A DNA stretch of 64,000 nucleotides. Source: Zanthoxylum bungeanum (lineage: Eukaryota; Streptophyta; Magnoliopsida; Sapindales; Rutaceae). A program made the translations under genes and the position numbers. The notes beneath the pieces are model-generated. The model made no database searches and was not told the origin of the DNA. It saw only the letters and a list, made by a program, of their open reading frames with translations. Positions 36,591-47,596 of the stretch are shown here, in pieces. The first letter of the stretch is position 1. Each line of letters starts with the position of its first letter. The stretch is taken from assembly GCA_019454045.1 (NCBI GenBank), contig SKCR01006518.1, forward strand, positions 62,001 through 126,000, written 5' to 3'.

Positions 36591-36674
36591 TACCTTAAGC
36601 CGGTGCCTTGCCCGCTTTGATTTCCTTCATGTGTGCCTTGTACTCGTGGCAGTCATGCTTCCAGTGACCCCGCT
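36591..36674 (-). pseudogene. copia B unit 2: truncated end of Gag
   Basis: Reads KRGHWKHDCHEYKAHMKEIKAG, the last part of the zinc knuckle and the Gag C-terminus. Homology ends abruptly at 36674; the first half of the knuckle and all of the upstream gag are missing. Confidence 0.85.
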
Positions 36675-37472
36675 TTGATCTCCGTTTTAAGGGGAGTTTA
36701 TATTAAGGGGAGAAGAATTTATACTACTTGTACATGCATGAGTGTTATACCTGCTTAATGTTATACTTGATAATCTCAATGCTTTTCACGGTATATTGTT
36801 ATTTGTGGTAAGTAGGTTTGTTGCTGTGGTGGCATTGATTTCAAGACTACTCTATTAGGTTTTAGATCGAGTCCTATTAGGGGTGGGCATTATCGGATTC
36901 GGATCGGATCGGACCGAATCCGAATCCGATCCGATCCGAAATGCCCACGATTGTTTGATTCGATCGGATCGAATCAAACAATCGAACTCGATCCGATCCG
37001 ATCCGATAATTATCGGATCGGATCGGATTGGTTCGATCCGAATTCAAATCGAATCGAATCGGACCAATTCGATCCGAAATCATCTTATTTCGGATCGGAT
37101 TGGTCCGATCCGATCCGAATTCGGTGGGTTTGAGTCAAAAAAATCGAGCGGATCGGATAAAATCCGATCCGATCGATTTTTTTTTTTTTTTATATATAAC
37201 GACGGCGTTTTGCAAAAAAAAAAAAAAAAAAAATTTCGATCGGATCGGATAAAATCCGATCCGATCCGAAATTCGTCGAACCGGACCAACAGGATTCGTT
37301 CGGATTTACAAATCGGATCGGATCCGATCCGATCCGATCCGATGCCCACCCCTAGTCCTTATGTAATAAGTCATTGTTTTGATGTTTGACAGTTGGCTAT
37401 TTTCTTTTTGGGTTTATTATCGTAGTCTTCGTATTAGGTAGTGTTTTGTCACGGAATGCCAAATGGGGAGAT
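36675..37472 (+). other. 3' internal stub of SIRE-like element with polypurine tract
   Basis: Non-coding sequence leading to the purine tract AAATGGGGAGAT (37461-37472) directly before the 3' LTR start TGTAAGTTCC. It is interrupted at 36878-37354 by a hAT-like MITE. The SIRE pol region that should precede it is gone. Confidence 0.75.
36878..37354. mobile_element. hAT-like MITE built from GGATC-type repeats
   Basis: Terminal inverted repeats TAGGGGTGGGCAT and ATGCCCACCCCTA, with imperfect 8-bp flanks (gtcctatt and gtccttat). The body is dominated by alternating CGGAT and ATCCG units, giving long runs of imperfect dyad symmetry, with a T run and an A run near 37177 and 37214. Open frames across it read as IRSDRIGSD repeats and are not genes. 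Confidence 0.85.
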
Positions 37473-38204
37473 TGTAAGTTCCTTTTTTGGCGCTGTTCGT
37501 GACAAAACAAGTTCAATTGAATTGTAATTAGTCTTGAAGAACTTGGAGCAATTGGACTGGTATTTGGCAAAGCTGGATCATTTTCGTTTGTGCTGCGTTC
37601 ATTTCAACGTTCGAACGTGTGGCTTTAGTGGCACGTTCTCCATTGGGTTCGAACAAAATATTTCAGAGAGAAAACGTTCGTGGTACGTTCGAGAAAGCAT
37701 TCGAACAAAATATTCAAGAGAGTCAACGTTCATAGTGCGTTCATAGTGCGTTCGAACGTGTCTTTCCAGTGCATGCGTTCATGGTGCGTTCGAGTAATCA
37801 TTCGAACGCGACTACGATCTGAATGCGTTTTTGAGCTTTTTCACTTTGAAAAACCCTAGATTTACACCCTACCTATAAATAGAACATGTAGCCACCATCC
37901 CCAACGGTTGAAACACATTTCCCTTGAGCCAAAATCTCTCAAAGCTTTCAACATTTCTTGAATCCACCTTGAAGACTTCTTTCATCTTCTTGTCTTATTT
38001 GTTTATGGTGAGATTCAATCTTTGATAAACCTTCAACACAATATAATCCAAAATTCCTAATCCTTCAGAGTTTTCAAGGAGGAAGATTGGTAGTCGGAGT
38101 TCCGGCGTGCATAAGGATTTGATTCACTCAGATACTTCAGAGGTTGAGAAGAAAACCGTGGTGTGCGGGCTTAAGGAGTTCCTTAGGTTCTTACAGTCTA
38201 GAGG

Positions 38205-38385
38205 TAGGGGTGTACATTAATCGGTTTTAACCGATTAACCGAACCGTTTCGACCCATTTTTTTATTACGGTTCGGTTAAATAGGTTATTACGGTTAAAAT
38301 TTTTAACTTTTTTGGTTATTCGGTTCGGTTATGGTTATGAGATTCGTATAACCGAACCGACCGATTAACCGAAATTAAAATATAT

Positions 38386-38435
<50 letters not shown>

Positions 38436-39360
38436 CGCGTGCGAATCCTTTAATTTTTTAGAGTTAAGATAGTCTGCATGTAAACTCTCAATTGGTTGTA
38501 GTTATATTAATTTGATAATACTACCCAAAAATAAATTTGATAAAATTCAAATGACAAGCTGCATTAACAGCTTGGTTTTGACTCTTTTTAATTTCTCTTA
38601 AGAATTTAAAGGTAAAAATACATAAAATTTCAAATGTGTAGATTTTGCATCGTGGTGGATTCGTGACCCTTAAAATTTCTAACATGACAGGTTTGGAAGG
38701 AAATCTGAGGTTGTGACAATTATCGAGGGTTTAAAAAATATTTCTCTCGCATGTAATTAAATATAGATATATTTAATCAAATGTTAGTTAGAATCGGTAT
38801 TTTTGAATCAGATATGTGATCGAATTAGTGATCCAAAAAATTTAATGCGTTAGTGGTTCGACTGGTTGAAACGTTCCGAAAAAATCGGTAGAACCGACCT
38901 ACATCATATATAATTTTACTAATTAAAAATTATAAAAAAATATTAAATTTTAATTTATTGGATTGGTTAATAACTGAATTAACCATAACCGACCGAAATA
39001 TAATGGTTAATTGGTTAATGGTTATGTGTCATAAATTGGTTAAATCGGTCACACTTTTATTTAACCGACCTACATCATATATAATTTTACTAATTAAAAA
39101 TTATAAAAAAATATTAAATTTTAAGACCTACATCATATATAATTTTACTAATTAAAAATTATAAAAAAATATTAAATTTTAATTTATTGGATTGGTTAAT
39201 AACTGAATTAACCATAACCGACCGAAATATAATGGTTAATTGGTTAATGGTTATGTGTCATAAATTGGTTAAATCGGTCACACTTTTATTTAACCGAAAA
39301 TTTCGGTTACGGTTAAAAAATCAAGGATTAACCTACCGAACCGACCGATGCACACCCATA
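38205..39360. mobile_element. hAT-like MITE with perfect 8-bp target duplication
   Basis: Termini TAGGGGTGTACAT and ATGCACACCCATA (two mismatches in 13), flanked by TCTAGAGG at 38197-38204 and 39361-39368. Subterminal CGGTTCGGTTA-type motifs are typical of plant hAT miniatures. Internally a segment of about 229 bases is directly duplicated (compare 38940-39065 with 39169-39294), and a shorter block near 38899 is present three times. No transposase. Confidence 0.9.
38381..38432. repeat. (TA)n microsatellite
   Basis: TA dinucleotides with one phase break, inside the MITE. Confidence 0.95.
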
Positions 39361-39671
39361 TCTAGAGGTACTTGAGTCGGTAGAGTTGCCACCATAGGTC
39401 TTGAACATCGCTGTAAGTTTTTCTCTATATAGTGAATTGAGTTGGTAGCCGAGATAGCCTGAGTGGTTTTTGTACTTGCACGAGTTTTCCACTCTATTAC
39501 CAAAATTATTGTGTTGATTTTGTGTGATTGATTTATTTTCCGCAATTTATTTTAATTATTATACATTGTGCCTGCTTGTTAGAATTTCATAGATTCAATA
39601 ATTAAGATATGTCTTAATTATTATGTGTAATTTCATATAGGGCCAGAACTTATGATAATTTCAAACTTTCA

Positions 39672-39675
39672 ACAA

Positions 39676-39706
<31 letters not shown>

Positions 39707-42700
39707 AGAAAGGAGAAAAATTAGACCTGGCCCGGCAATTCAAAGTAACTGCTCTGATTGTTTTCCTTTGTTTTTACTTTTCTTTCGAGTATTTTATTCT
39801 CTCTCACCAAAACTGGGGCCCCCAGGCCGCCAACCCCAGAGCATCCGGCATCTTCATACGTCACCTTCTCCTTCTGACTGACCAATCATACACTGACACG
39901 TGTGAAATTGAGTTCATATGAGTCTGACACGTACTCTGATGCCTTCGTTATGTAATGTTGGCTTGTTTTGACCGCCAAAGTTCGACACTTGCTATCTTGC
40001 GCCCTTGGCACACTGTTAGGTCGGTGATTTGACTGAAAGTGGGCCACCTAGGCCCCCATGTCGTTGAGTTTTTTTGTCTGTTTGCGTGCTTTGTGCTTCG
40101 CCATAACAGAAACATTATTGTAGGCACATATCAAGCATTACCCCTTATGTTTTCCTTAAATATAAAAATAACATATTTTATATTTTCACTACAAATAACC
40201 CATGTTCTGTGTGAATAAAGTTTTTGCTCTTCAATTTCCCACTCCATTATGCATTAGGGTTTACGTGGCTAGCTAGGGGACAGTCAGTTTGTAACGGTTA
40301 TCTTGATAGACAATTTTCATTATTGGATAGTGGGAATTCAGAATTGTCATTCTTTTATCTGTTTGTAACATTTTTCTTATTCTTTATATAAAATATCATA
40401 TTTTTTAATTAATAAAAGACTTGGGATCATAAACAAAAAATAACAACAACAGACTTGTGATCATAAACATAATTTATATTTTCAACATCTAACTTCAGTT
40501 TTTAAGTTAAGCGATTTCACTAACATGACGTTAAAAGCAACTCTCAAGTTTGATTCTCCTAATTGCAATTCTATTTCAATTAATTCTTGAATTTATAAAT
40601 TGTTTTTGTTTTAATCCCAAGTTTTAGTCCACGTTTTATCTGAAGGATTTATTAAGATTTGTCTTTAATACTATTGTTACTGTTAAATTTTTATTTATCA
40701 ACTTTAACTTTTGAGACAAATAATTCACTAACAAACAAATATCATTTGGCATGATTATAATGAAAATTTTCACATTTTCCCCTCCGGATCCTCACTCAAT
40801 ACTCAAGAGCTTGTAACATTTACATGGAGGATTAAAGAAAAAAAGGCAAATGGAAAGTGAGGGGGAAAGAGAAGGAATCAAAGCATATAATGATAAGCAA
40901 CAAAGTGGGAAAAACAGTACAGCTAGGTTTTCCCAGGATTATTCCTTCACTAATGCAAAGAATTTTCCACTTGCAATGTTTTTAACTTTGGGGATATAAC
41001 TTTACCCAATAAAGTTAGCCATGAATAAAGCAGTATCTTATATCATCTAAGTAATTCTTTGGTGCAACGGAGATACTGGTGACGTGATATCATCAACAAA
41101 TTAGTAAATGACATGTATGATTTAATATCCATCTTTTTAGTTATTTTTTAATATTTTAGCACACGTAATAATGGATTATTGGATTGTTACACGGATGAAA
41201 TGATACATCCGTTGAATCGTAGATTTTCTCCATCTGGTGTCCAATGTCCATATAAAAGTTTATAAATCCTAGCTAGCTATTTATACACTTTTATTAGTGC
41301 AATTAAGCTACTGCATGGTGCAATACGATAGATGTCATTTTAAAAACAGACACACATGTATAGCAATTTTATTAATTCTTTCTTTTGTAATCTAAGAATC
41401 CAGGAGCTTTCTTTATTTCTGGGTTAAGAAATTATCTGTGGTGGAGCTTTCCTGGAAGTATCCTTTATCCCCCACCATTTCTGAAGAAATGCACTTTGTC
41501 TTGGCTTAATCCCAGCAAAAACATTCTTATTCTGTCCACCTGTCCCTTCTTCAATTGGAGAATAGTTTTTTCGATGAACATTTATTTATACAATGGGGGG
41601 GCAAAGAGGGTAGAATTTCACACAGGCTTTTACGACAAATGGACTTTACACTTTTTCTTTTTAATGGGCTAAAGCATACAAAGTAAAGTTCTCAAAAAAA
41701 AGAAAGAAAAAAAAAAGCATACAAAATAAAGTGATGCATTGGGATCGGAGTCGGAGGAACTGAGGACATGCATGGCACAAATCAGGTACGGCCATGATTA
41801 GAGTGATTTTCTTCTAAAATCTAAACTATCCTTGGATTTAGGGCTCTTGATCACAGTCACAATTCAGGTATTTTCCTTGTTTAGATGAACGAGTACTGTA
41901 TCAGTGTATCTGCAAGATTAGCAATGAACTTGATGCACTGCTTTTTAGGCGTACTTTTGTAACGAGCCCACATATTAAGCTTCTCTAAGGTTACTAGTAA
42001 TAAAGTCTATGATTACTTGTCCCAAGTGTCATTATCCGTAAATATATTTTTCTTATATTTTATTTGTGTAATGTGTGTTAACACCCTCAAAAGGTATGGT
42101 TTGGTGATAAATGACTTAATACTTGATTGTCATATCATGAGTTCGAAGTCCAAAAGTTCATTTCTTGTAAGTATCTGAGACAACAAAGGATTTTATCTGT
42201 TTTATTTAAGTCCGGATCGAATGATTTGGCGGTGAAATTTTCAAACGTTTCCAAAAAAAGGTGTGTGATCACTACCCTTATAATGAGAAATTAATAAACA
42301 AACTGGACAAAATGAGGCTATGATCCAGTTCAATTCCCATATACAAGTTGTCGGCTAACCTCTCTTTCAACCCAGCACTACAGGACCTCTGCCATTACTG
42401 GCATCACTGCCCGCATGCTTCTCTCATATATTTTTTTTCCAAAAGGAACATTGATGTGCTTGATTTGCTTGGAATAGTGCAAGTACTTGGAGTTAATTAC
42501 ATTAATTCTTTACCCATTTGTGTCGAGGGCCATTCAGACTGATAAGGTTGATCAAATTTGTCAAACAATGTGAGTCAGTGTGGTGGCAAGGCAGAGCCGT
42601 TATGTAGGGAAATGGGCGACATGCTCTGAAACACCATTAATTTAGTCATGCAGATAGACTCATCAACCAAGCAAGGAAAAAGTAATGGGACAAAAATAAT

Positions 42701-43420
42701 ACACCAGTAACAGTTACGCTTATAAATGAAAAAAGAAAAAACAGAGAGAATTTAGTAATTAATTACCTGTGCTTTTGAAACTGCTTCCCAGCAAAAACAG
42801 CTGACAGACATGTTACCTTCTTTCACCACAACTTCTGCAGCAGGCAAAAATAATGCACATACAAACAATATGCATATCTGAGCAATTATGGCATCACCAC
42901 GCCTGAATATATTCCACTTTCATCTCAAGGGCATGAATGCTTTTGCAGCTTTGCTCAGTTACAGTTGCTGGATAGGCATTGCATATCAACTTATGCATCA
43001 TGACATAATAACACTTCCGTTATAATTCCCAAGTTTTCATTACATGTCCCAAATTTTTTGTTACAAATATACTTGGGATTTGTAACACAACAGAAAGTAG
43101 GAGGGTTACGGTAGCCGCACTCCCTAGGATTATATGTATCACAAACAGCATATAATCACGTTCACGTTCGGATCCAGACATACTTTCGCCAAAACAATGA
43201 CCTTATTAATAATAAATAAGTTATATGCAACACAAGTCCATAAACCAATCATGTACCCTAGAAAGATTGAAAAAAAAAAGCATAGAGGAAGCGATATAGC
43301 AATAGAAATTCCCTTGAAATTCACCAGAATTTTAGCTGGAAATGAAGTGGCCAAATTCTTTCAAACCAACCAAAAGTCCTATAACATTTGGTCAAAGACT
43401 ACTTATTTGTCTGTCTACAG
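39672..43420. other. low-repeat intergenic region downstream of SRP9
   Basis: About 3.7 kb without recognisable TE domains. It begins with an A-run (39679-39702), then a GC-richer stretch with ACACGTGT at 39896-39903, then AT-rich sequence. It includes the probable SRP9 3' UTR (below 43421 on the minus strand; AATAAG near 43399 is a possible polyadenylation signal). Two exon-like stretches on the minus strand (42770-42838 and 41446-41595) are noted under findings; I cannot assign them a product. Confidence 0.6.
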
Positions 43421-46400
43421 TCACTGTTTCCTTCCCCTTCCCTTCTTTGGTGGCTGTGCTTCCATTTGTTCTTTTCCAGTAACTTCTGACAAGTTCACTA
43501 CATCGAAAGAGGAGTTAGTGGTTACAACAATTTGATCAGATCAAGATTCGGAACTGAAATCTATATTCACCAGGAATTATAAAAATGAAAAAATGTTGTT
43601 TCTCAGAAACATGAGTTCCAGTTTCAGTAACAGGCGGCCTCTCTTAATATAAAGTATCTTGTTAAAAGCAGTATGAAGTAGTGTGCACACATTTCATGCA
43701 AATGAAATAAGTCAATGGGTCTTACTAAGCAAATGATTGATACTTGCATGAATAATCATATTCGAAAATATTTGTATTATTGACTACTAGAGAAGAAAAT
43801 ATATTTCCATGGATGTTAAAATGCAAACTGAGTTAGGACCTATAGTCTAGAGAAAAAATGATACCATCAGGGCCCCGGGCCATCAAAGTGAAAAATACGT
43901 TGTTCAGTTTCTCCATCTTCTTAGCATCTTGTGCTTGGTCCGTCTTAAACTTGAGACACTAGAACAAAGAAATGAAGAACTATAAGAACTTGGAATCCTG
44001 ATGAATAGATAATCAACCATCTAGCATCTAGGAAATGCATAATCTCTGGATATTACACCTCAACTACATGCATGTGTCATACTGTCATGTGAGCAACCAA
44101 CATAAGTGTGCCTGTAAGCAAGGAGGATTATCACTCAGCTTGTCAATACTAAGAACATTGAAATTGAAAGATTTATTTATGATCATGTTATGTTCAACAT
44201 GGCGAATGGAAAATTTTATGTAAATGAACCTACATAAACAGACAATCATCCAATTACCAGTTTACCACCTCACTCACTTGAAGCCAATCACACATAGGGG
44301 TGGACACGGTTCGATTTGATATAATTACAAAAAAAAAAAAAAAAAAAAAAAAAAAACTATTATTACAATTATTTGGTTTTTTTCCGTTAGTACCATGAGA
44401 AATTATTTGGAAGGTACTAGAAAATGAGAGTACATATTACTTATATTCAAGCCATTAAAGATATGTATGAAGGCGCAATGACTTGTGTTAGAACTCAAGG
44501 AAAAGTAACAAGGCACTTTCATATTACCAAAGGCTTACACCAAGGTTCTGCATTAAGCCCTTATCTTTTTGCCTTAGTGATGGATGTAATTACTAAGGAT
44601 ATCCAAGATGAGGTGTCATGATGTAAGTTATTTACCGATGATATAGTATTGGTGGACAGTCTAAAGAAGATGTAGAAGCTAAACTTGGGATGTGGAGAAA
44701 AACCTTAGAAGGTAAAGGTCTTCGACTAAGTAGATTAAAAACTGAAGACATGGTGTGTGAGTTTAACAAATGTCAGAAAAAGATAATTCAGCGGAAATAA
44801 GAATTGGCGACCAACCAATCTCAAATAGCGAGTGTTTTAAGTACTTCGAGTCCATCCTTCAAAAAGATGGAAAAGTCGATCGAGATGTCACGCATAGAAT
44901 TCAATCGCACAGGAGGAAATGGAGATGTGCGTCTGCGATCTTATGCGATCGAAAACTTAAAGGCAAATTTTATAGAACCACCGTGAAACCTGTAATGCTT
45001 TATGGAACAGAATGTTGGGCAATAAAATATCAACATGTCCAAAAAATGAGGGTAGCTGAGATGAGAATGTTTAGATAGATGTATGGGTGGACTAGGAAAG
45101 ACAAAGTTAGAAATGAAGTAATTAGGAAGAGATTTAGGGTAGTATCGATTGATGAGAATATGAGAGAAACAAGACTAAGATAGTTTGGACATATTCAACG
45201 AAGACTTTTAAGTGATCCAGTGAGAGAATTAGAACAAATGGTGTTGTCATATGTCTAGCCAGGAAGGAGAAGATCTAAATTGATATGGATAGAAACCATA
45301 AAAAGATACATAGGTTTTATGGAGCTTGATGAATCAATGATCCCAGATAGAACACAATGGCGTCAAAAGATCTATGTAGTACCTCATAGGAAAATGCTTT
45401 GTTTGGTTTGGTTGGGATTTCCAATTGTCAGTTCGGTTTGGTTCAATTTAATTTTCTCGGGATTTTAATGATAAAAATAAAAACTTGAAAAATTGATAAC
45501 ACTAATTGAAACTAACATTTTTTCAAATTTTTTACACTATACATTTTCTATCCATCACAACCACACTAATATAAGTTGTTCATGAGATACAATCATCATT
45601 TAAATAATTAAAAATGTAGGAAAGTAAAAAAGAATCATAACAAAAAAAAAATTAATAACATTTCATGATTTATTTTATTAGGAAGGTGTAAGTCTCTCTC
45701 ATATATTGCATTATCACACCACTCAAACCCTAAATTAAAGATATCCCTTAGGACCAAGGTTCGAAAACTTGGTATGCGGTACGAGATGAAACATGCCCTT
45801 CGTCTAGTCGCTAGGCGCTCCCCCACCGTCCACCTAGCGACTAGCATTTTTTAAAACATTGGTCGTCACCGAGGCGGGTGAGGAGTGCCTCAAGCACCGC
45901 CTCGATTTTTAAAGTTATGCCTATGACTTGAGCTCATGACATCTTGCTTCCGTTGCAAGAGTTAAGTCAGCTAGGATATTCTTTGGGGATAACATTTTAT
46001 AAAATTAAATATCACTAAACACCAAACAATATAATAATATAACTAACATAACATAATTTGACTTAAAGAATTCAATAAATCTAATTATTTGGTTAGTTCC
46101 GTTTGGTTAAATTTTTTTAGTTGACAAATATTTTCAAAATAAAAAAATTATCGGTTTGGTTTTTTTTTTTCCCACCCCTAATCGCAAATCAAACAAACTT
46201 CCTTGAATTTCCAAGGTCTAGTCTAACTTCATGCCACCACCTCCCCCCCCCCCATGAAGAAATTTGCATTATCTAATTGCCTTAAGAAAGCCAAGGTTGG
46301 AAAATTTCCCGTTGGGAAAAAATTCTCATAAGCTGCTCAACGGGTGGTGGGGGCCCAGTGGGAAATCCTCCTGGCACTTCAAACCCCAAAGGAGCTTTGA

Positions 46401-47313
46401 AGATGACATAAGGAGTACCAAAAATTGACAGCACCATCATAACACAAATTTTCTTTTAGCCACAAATCAGGGAAACCCATGGAACGTTCAGATGCACATT
46501 CTTCTATGTCAATTTGCAAAATTCAAGGCGAGTCTCTATTCTACCAAGAAGCACCCTTTTGAAGTAGCTATTTCACGACAGCAATATCAGTAATAGAACT
46601 TCAGTCTATCCACCATATGGGCAGCTTATAATTCCATTCTGAAATGTTCCTCTTAAATTTGTTGTTCCACAGATATTCTAACAACCTTCTCCAAGGTTTC
46701 TCCAACAATACAACCTACATAAGTTATAAAAAAAAAAAAAAAAGCGGACATTGGTTGCAAGCATTAGCAAAAGTTGCAGTTCCTCAGCAATGGGAACAAG
46801 CTATGATTGTCTAAACAGACACCACTGAAGACAAACATGAATTTGCAACTGCAAATCAGCAAGTGAACTTATTCCTATATTATACTTTCAGGGAGAATTC
46901 AACAACCAAACACGAGCACAAATTCAGCTAACTAAAACTGAATTATTTGACCGAAGCATTAAACATAAAATTAATAATATTGTAAACAGTAATTGATCAA
47001 AGGAGTGAAATTCATGCCTCTCTGTTATCAGTGACTTTGAGAACCAATTTACCATCGCAATGCCGATACTTCATGCAATACCTCGTCTTTTTCCCAAATT
47101 CGATCCCAAAAAAAAAAAATTTAAAAAATAAAATCAGTACATTTCACGTTATTATCAATCAAAAGTATTCATATAACTCGATTTAATTGCTGGGGAAAAA
47201 AGATAAAAAAAAAAAAAAAAAAATAAGAGGAGGTAACATACAGACTGGGGATCGGCTTTGTATAACTGCACGGATCGGCCAACGAACTCGTCCCACGAAG
47301 TTATATAAACCAT
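43421..47313 (-). CDS. SRP9: SRP9, signal recognition particle 9 kDa protein (4 coding exons)
   Basis: SRP9 pairs with SRP14 on the Alu domain of SRP RNA and slows elongation while a signal-peptide ribosome is delivered to the ER. Coding exons, minus strand: 47313-47242, 47086-47018, 43958-43865, 43497-43421 (24 + 23 + 31 codons, one split valine codon, 24 codons and TGA), total 103 residues, the usual plant length. Key blocks are MVYITSWDEFVGRSVQLYK, TRYCMKYRHCDGKLVLKVTD, CLKFKTDQAQDAKKMEKLNN and FFTLMARGPDVNLSEVTGKE, with a basic KKGRGRKQ tail. No stops or frame breaks. Introns of 155, 3059 and 367 bases use GT-AG, GC-AG and GT-AG borders. The start is the first ATG in a frame matching the conserved N-terminus. 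Identification is by remembered family sequence; I am confident. Confidence 0.94.
44295..46180. mobile_element. hAT-like element in SRP9 intron, carrying a LINE fragment
   Basis: Termini TAGGGGTGG and CCACCCCTA with subterminal GGTTCGATTTG and TCGGTTTGGTT. The flanks ATCACACA (44287-44294) and ATCGCAAA (46181-46188) match at six of eight positions, an aged target duplication. No transposase seen. Most of the length is inserted material, including LINE sequence. Confidence 0.75.
44424..45400 (+). pseudogene. LINE (non-LTR) reverse transcriptase fragment
   Basis: The frame carries QAIKDMYEGAMTCVRTQGK and GLHQGSALSPYLFALVMD, the RT palm region. A TGA follows where tryptophan is expected, then LFTDDIVLVD with the DD catalytic pair. 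Further frames give EAKLGMWRKTLEGKG, SECFKYFESILQKDG, FYRTTVKPVMLYGTECWA and WIETIKRYIGFMELDE, all in the order of the 3' half of plant LINE polyproteins. The 5' half (endonuclease and RT fingers) is absent. Orientation is antisense to SRP9. It ends without a poly(A) tail. Confidence 0.9.
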
Positions 47314-47596
47314 TGTTGCCCCGCAGACAAGTATAATTTTTTAATTTAAAAAAGCCAAAAAAAAAAAAAAAAAAAAAGATCTGCAATGTAATCGTTTCGC
47401 AGGCACTATGGCAGTGGACATTAGCCAATTTAATAGAGCCGGAGTCGGTAGTGAGGTTGCCGCTTCAAAGAAAACGACGCCGTTATTGTGCAAGTTTTTC
47501 CTTTTTGAATATTCGAGGACATGTTTGTACTTTGACACAAGAAAAGATTAAAATTTCAAATAAAATAAAAAAGTAGGGTAAAAACTCTATCACGTT
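47314..47596 (-). promoter_or_regulatory. SRP9 upstream region and probable 5' UTR
   Basis: About 280 bases separate the SRP9 start codon from a hAT-like element, so the core promoter must lie here or be partly supplied by the element. The minus strand shows a T-run (47359-47378) in the presumed 5' UTR and AACGGCGTCGTTTT (47471-47484). I see no convincing TATA box, as is common for housekeeping plant genes. Confidence 0.5.

Larger units (their letters stand above)
24006..36674 (-). mobile_element. Ty1/copia family B, tandem LTR-internal-LTR-internal array
   Basis: On the plus strand the order is LTR (24006-25387), complete internal region (25388-31559), LTR (31560-33481), second internal region (33482-36674). 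The second region stops inside the Gag zinc knuckle, and sequence of the SIRE-like host element follows at once. The middle LTR serves both as 5' LTR of the first unit (primer site on its left) and as 3' LTR of the second (polypurine tract on its right). The two internal regions are very similar, which points to recombination rather than two independent insertions. Confidence 0.9.
19694..39671 (+). mobile_element. SIRE-like Ty1/copia element carrying nested insertions
   Basis: Defined by a 5' LTR (19694-20341), an initiator-tRNA primer site, a long Gag with two zinc knuckles, a 3' internal stub with polypurine tract (36675-37472) and a 3' LTR (37473-39671). The flanking bases are ATAAT on the left and ACAAT on the right, a one-mismatch target duplication. 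Protease, integrase, RT and RNase H are absent; the space is occupied by an Athila LTR fragment and the copia B array. The SIRE affiliation rests on the large two-knuckle Gag and is an inference. Confidence 0.8.
37473..39671 (+). repeat. 3' LTR of SIRE-like element, with MITE inside
   Basis: It starts TGTAAGTTCC after the polypurine tract and ends TCAAACTTTCA like the 5' LTR. CTATAAAT at 37873-37880 is the TATA box. Without the MITE at 38205-39360 (and one target copy) the LTR is about 1.03 kb, roughly 400 bases longer than the 5' LTR. Confidence 0.85.
43959..47017 (-). other. SRP9 intron 2: GC-AG borders, enlarged by transposons
   Basis: Donor AACAGAGAG|GCATGA and acceptor TTCTAG|TGTCTC join codons E and C in phase 0, exactly as in plant SRP9 proteins. 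No GT donor nearby would keep the conserved reading. The intron contains the hAT-like element 44295-46180 with its LINE remnant. The remainder (46181-47016) is unremarkable, with a C run near 46243 and an A run near 46730. Confidence 0.85.

Noticed and set aside
36883..37389. 168-codon open frame with IRSDRIGSD repeats
   Set aside because: It is the GGATC-word MITE in translation; open frames exist on both strands of the same repeat and cross the A and T runs.
38958..39375. Two nearly identical 62-65 codon open frames
   Set aside because: They are copies of a direct duplication inside a hAT-like MITE.
43134..43535. 133-codon plus-strand open frame
   Set aside because: It is antisense to the last SRP9 exon and 3' UTR; the minus-strand reading matches a known family with correct splice phases.
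44770..45078. Separate gene for a 102-residue protein
   Set aside because: It is the 3' half of a LINE polyprotein (YRTTVKPVMLYGTECWA), in phase with other broken LINE fragments.
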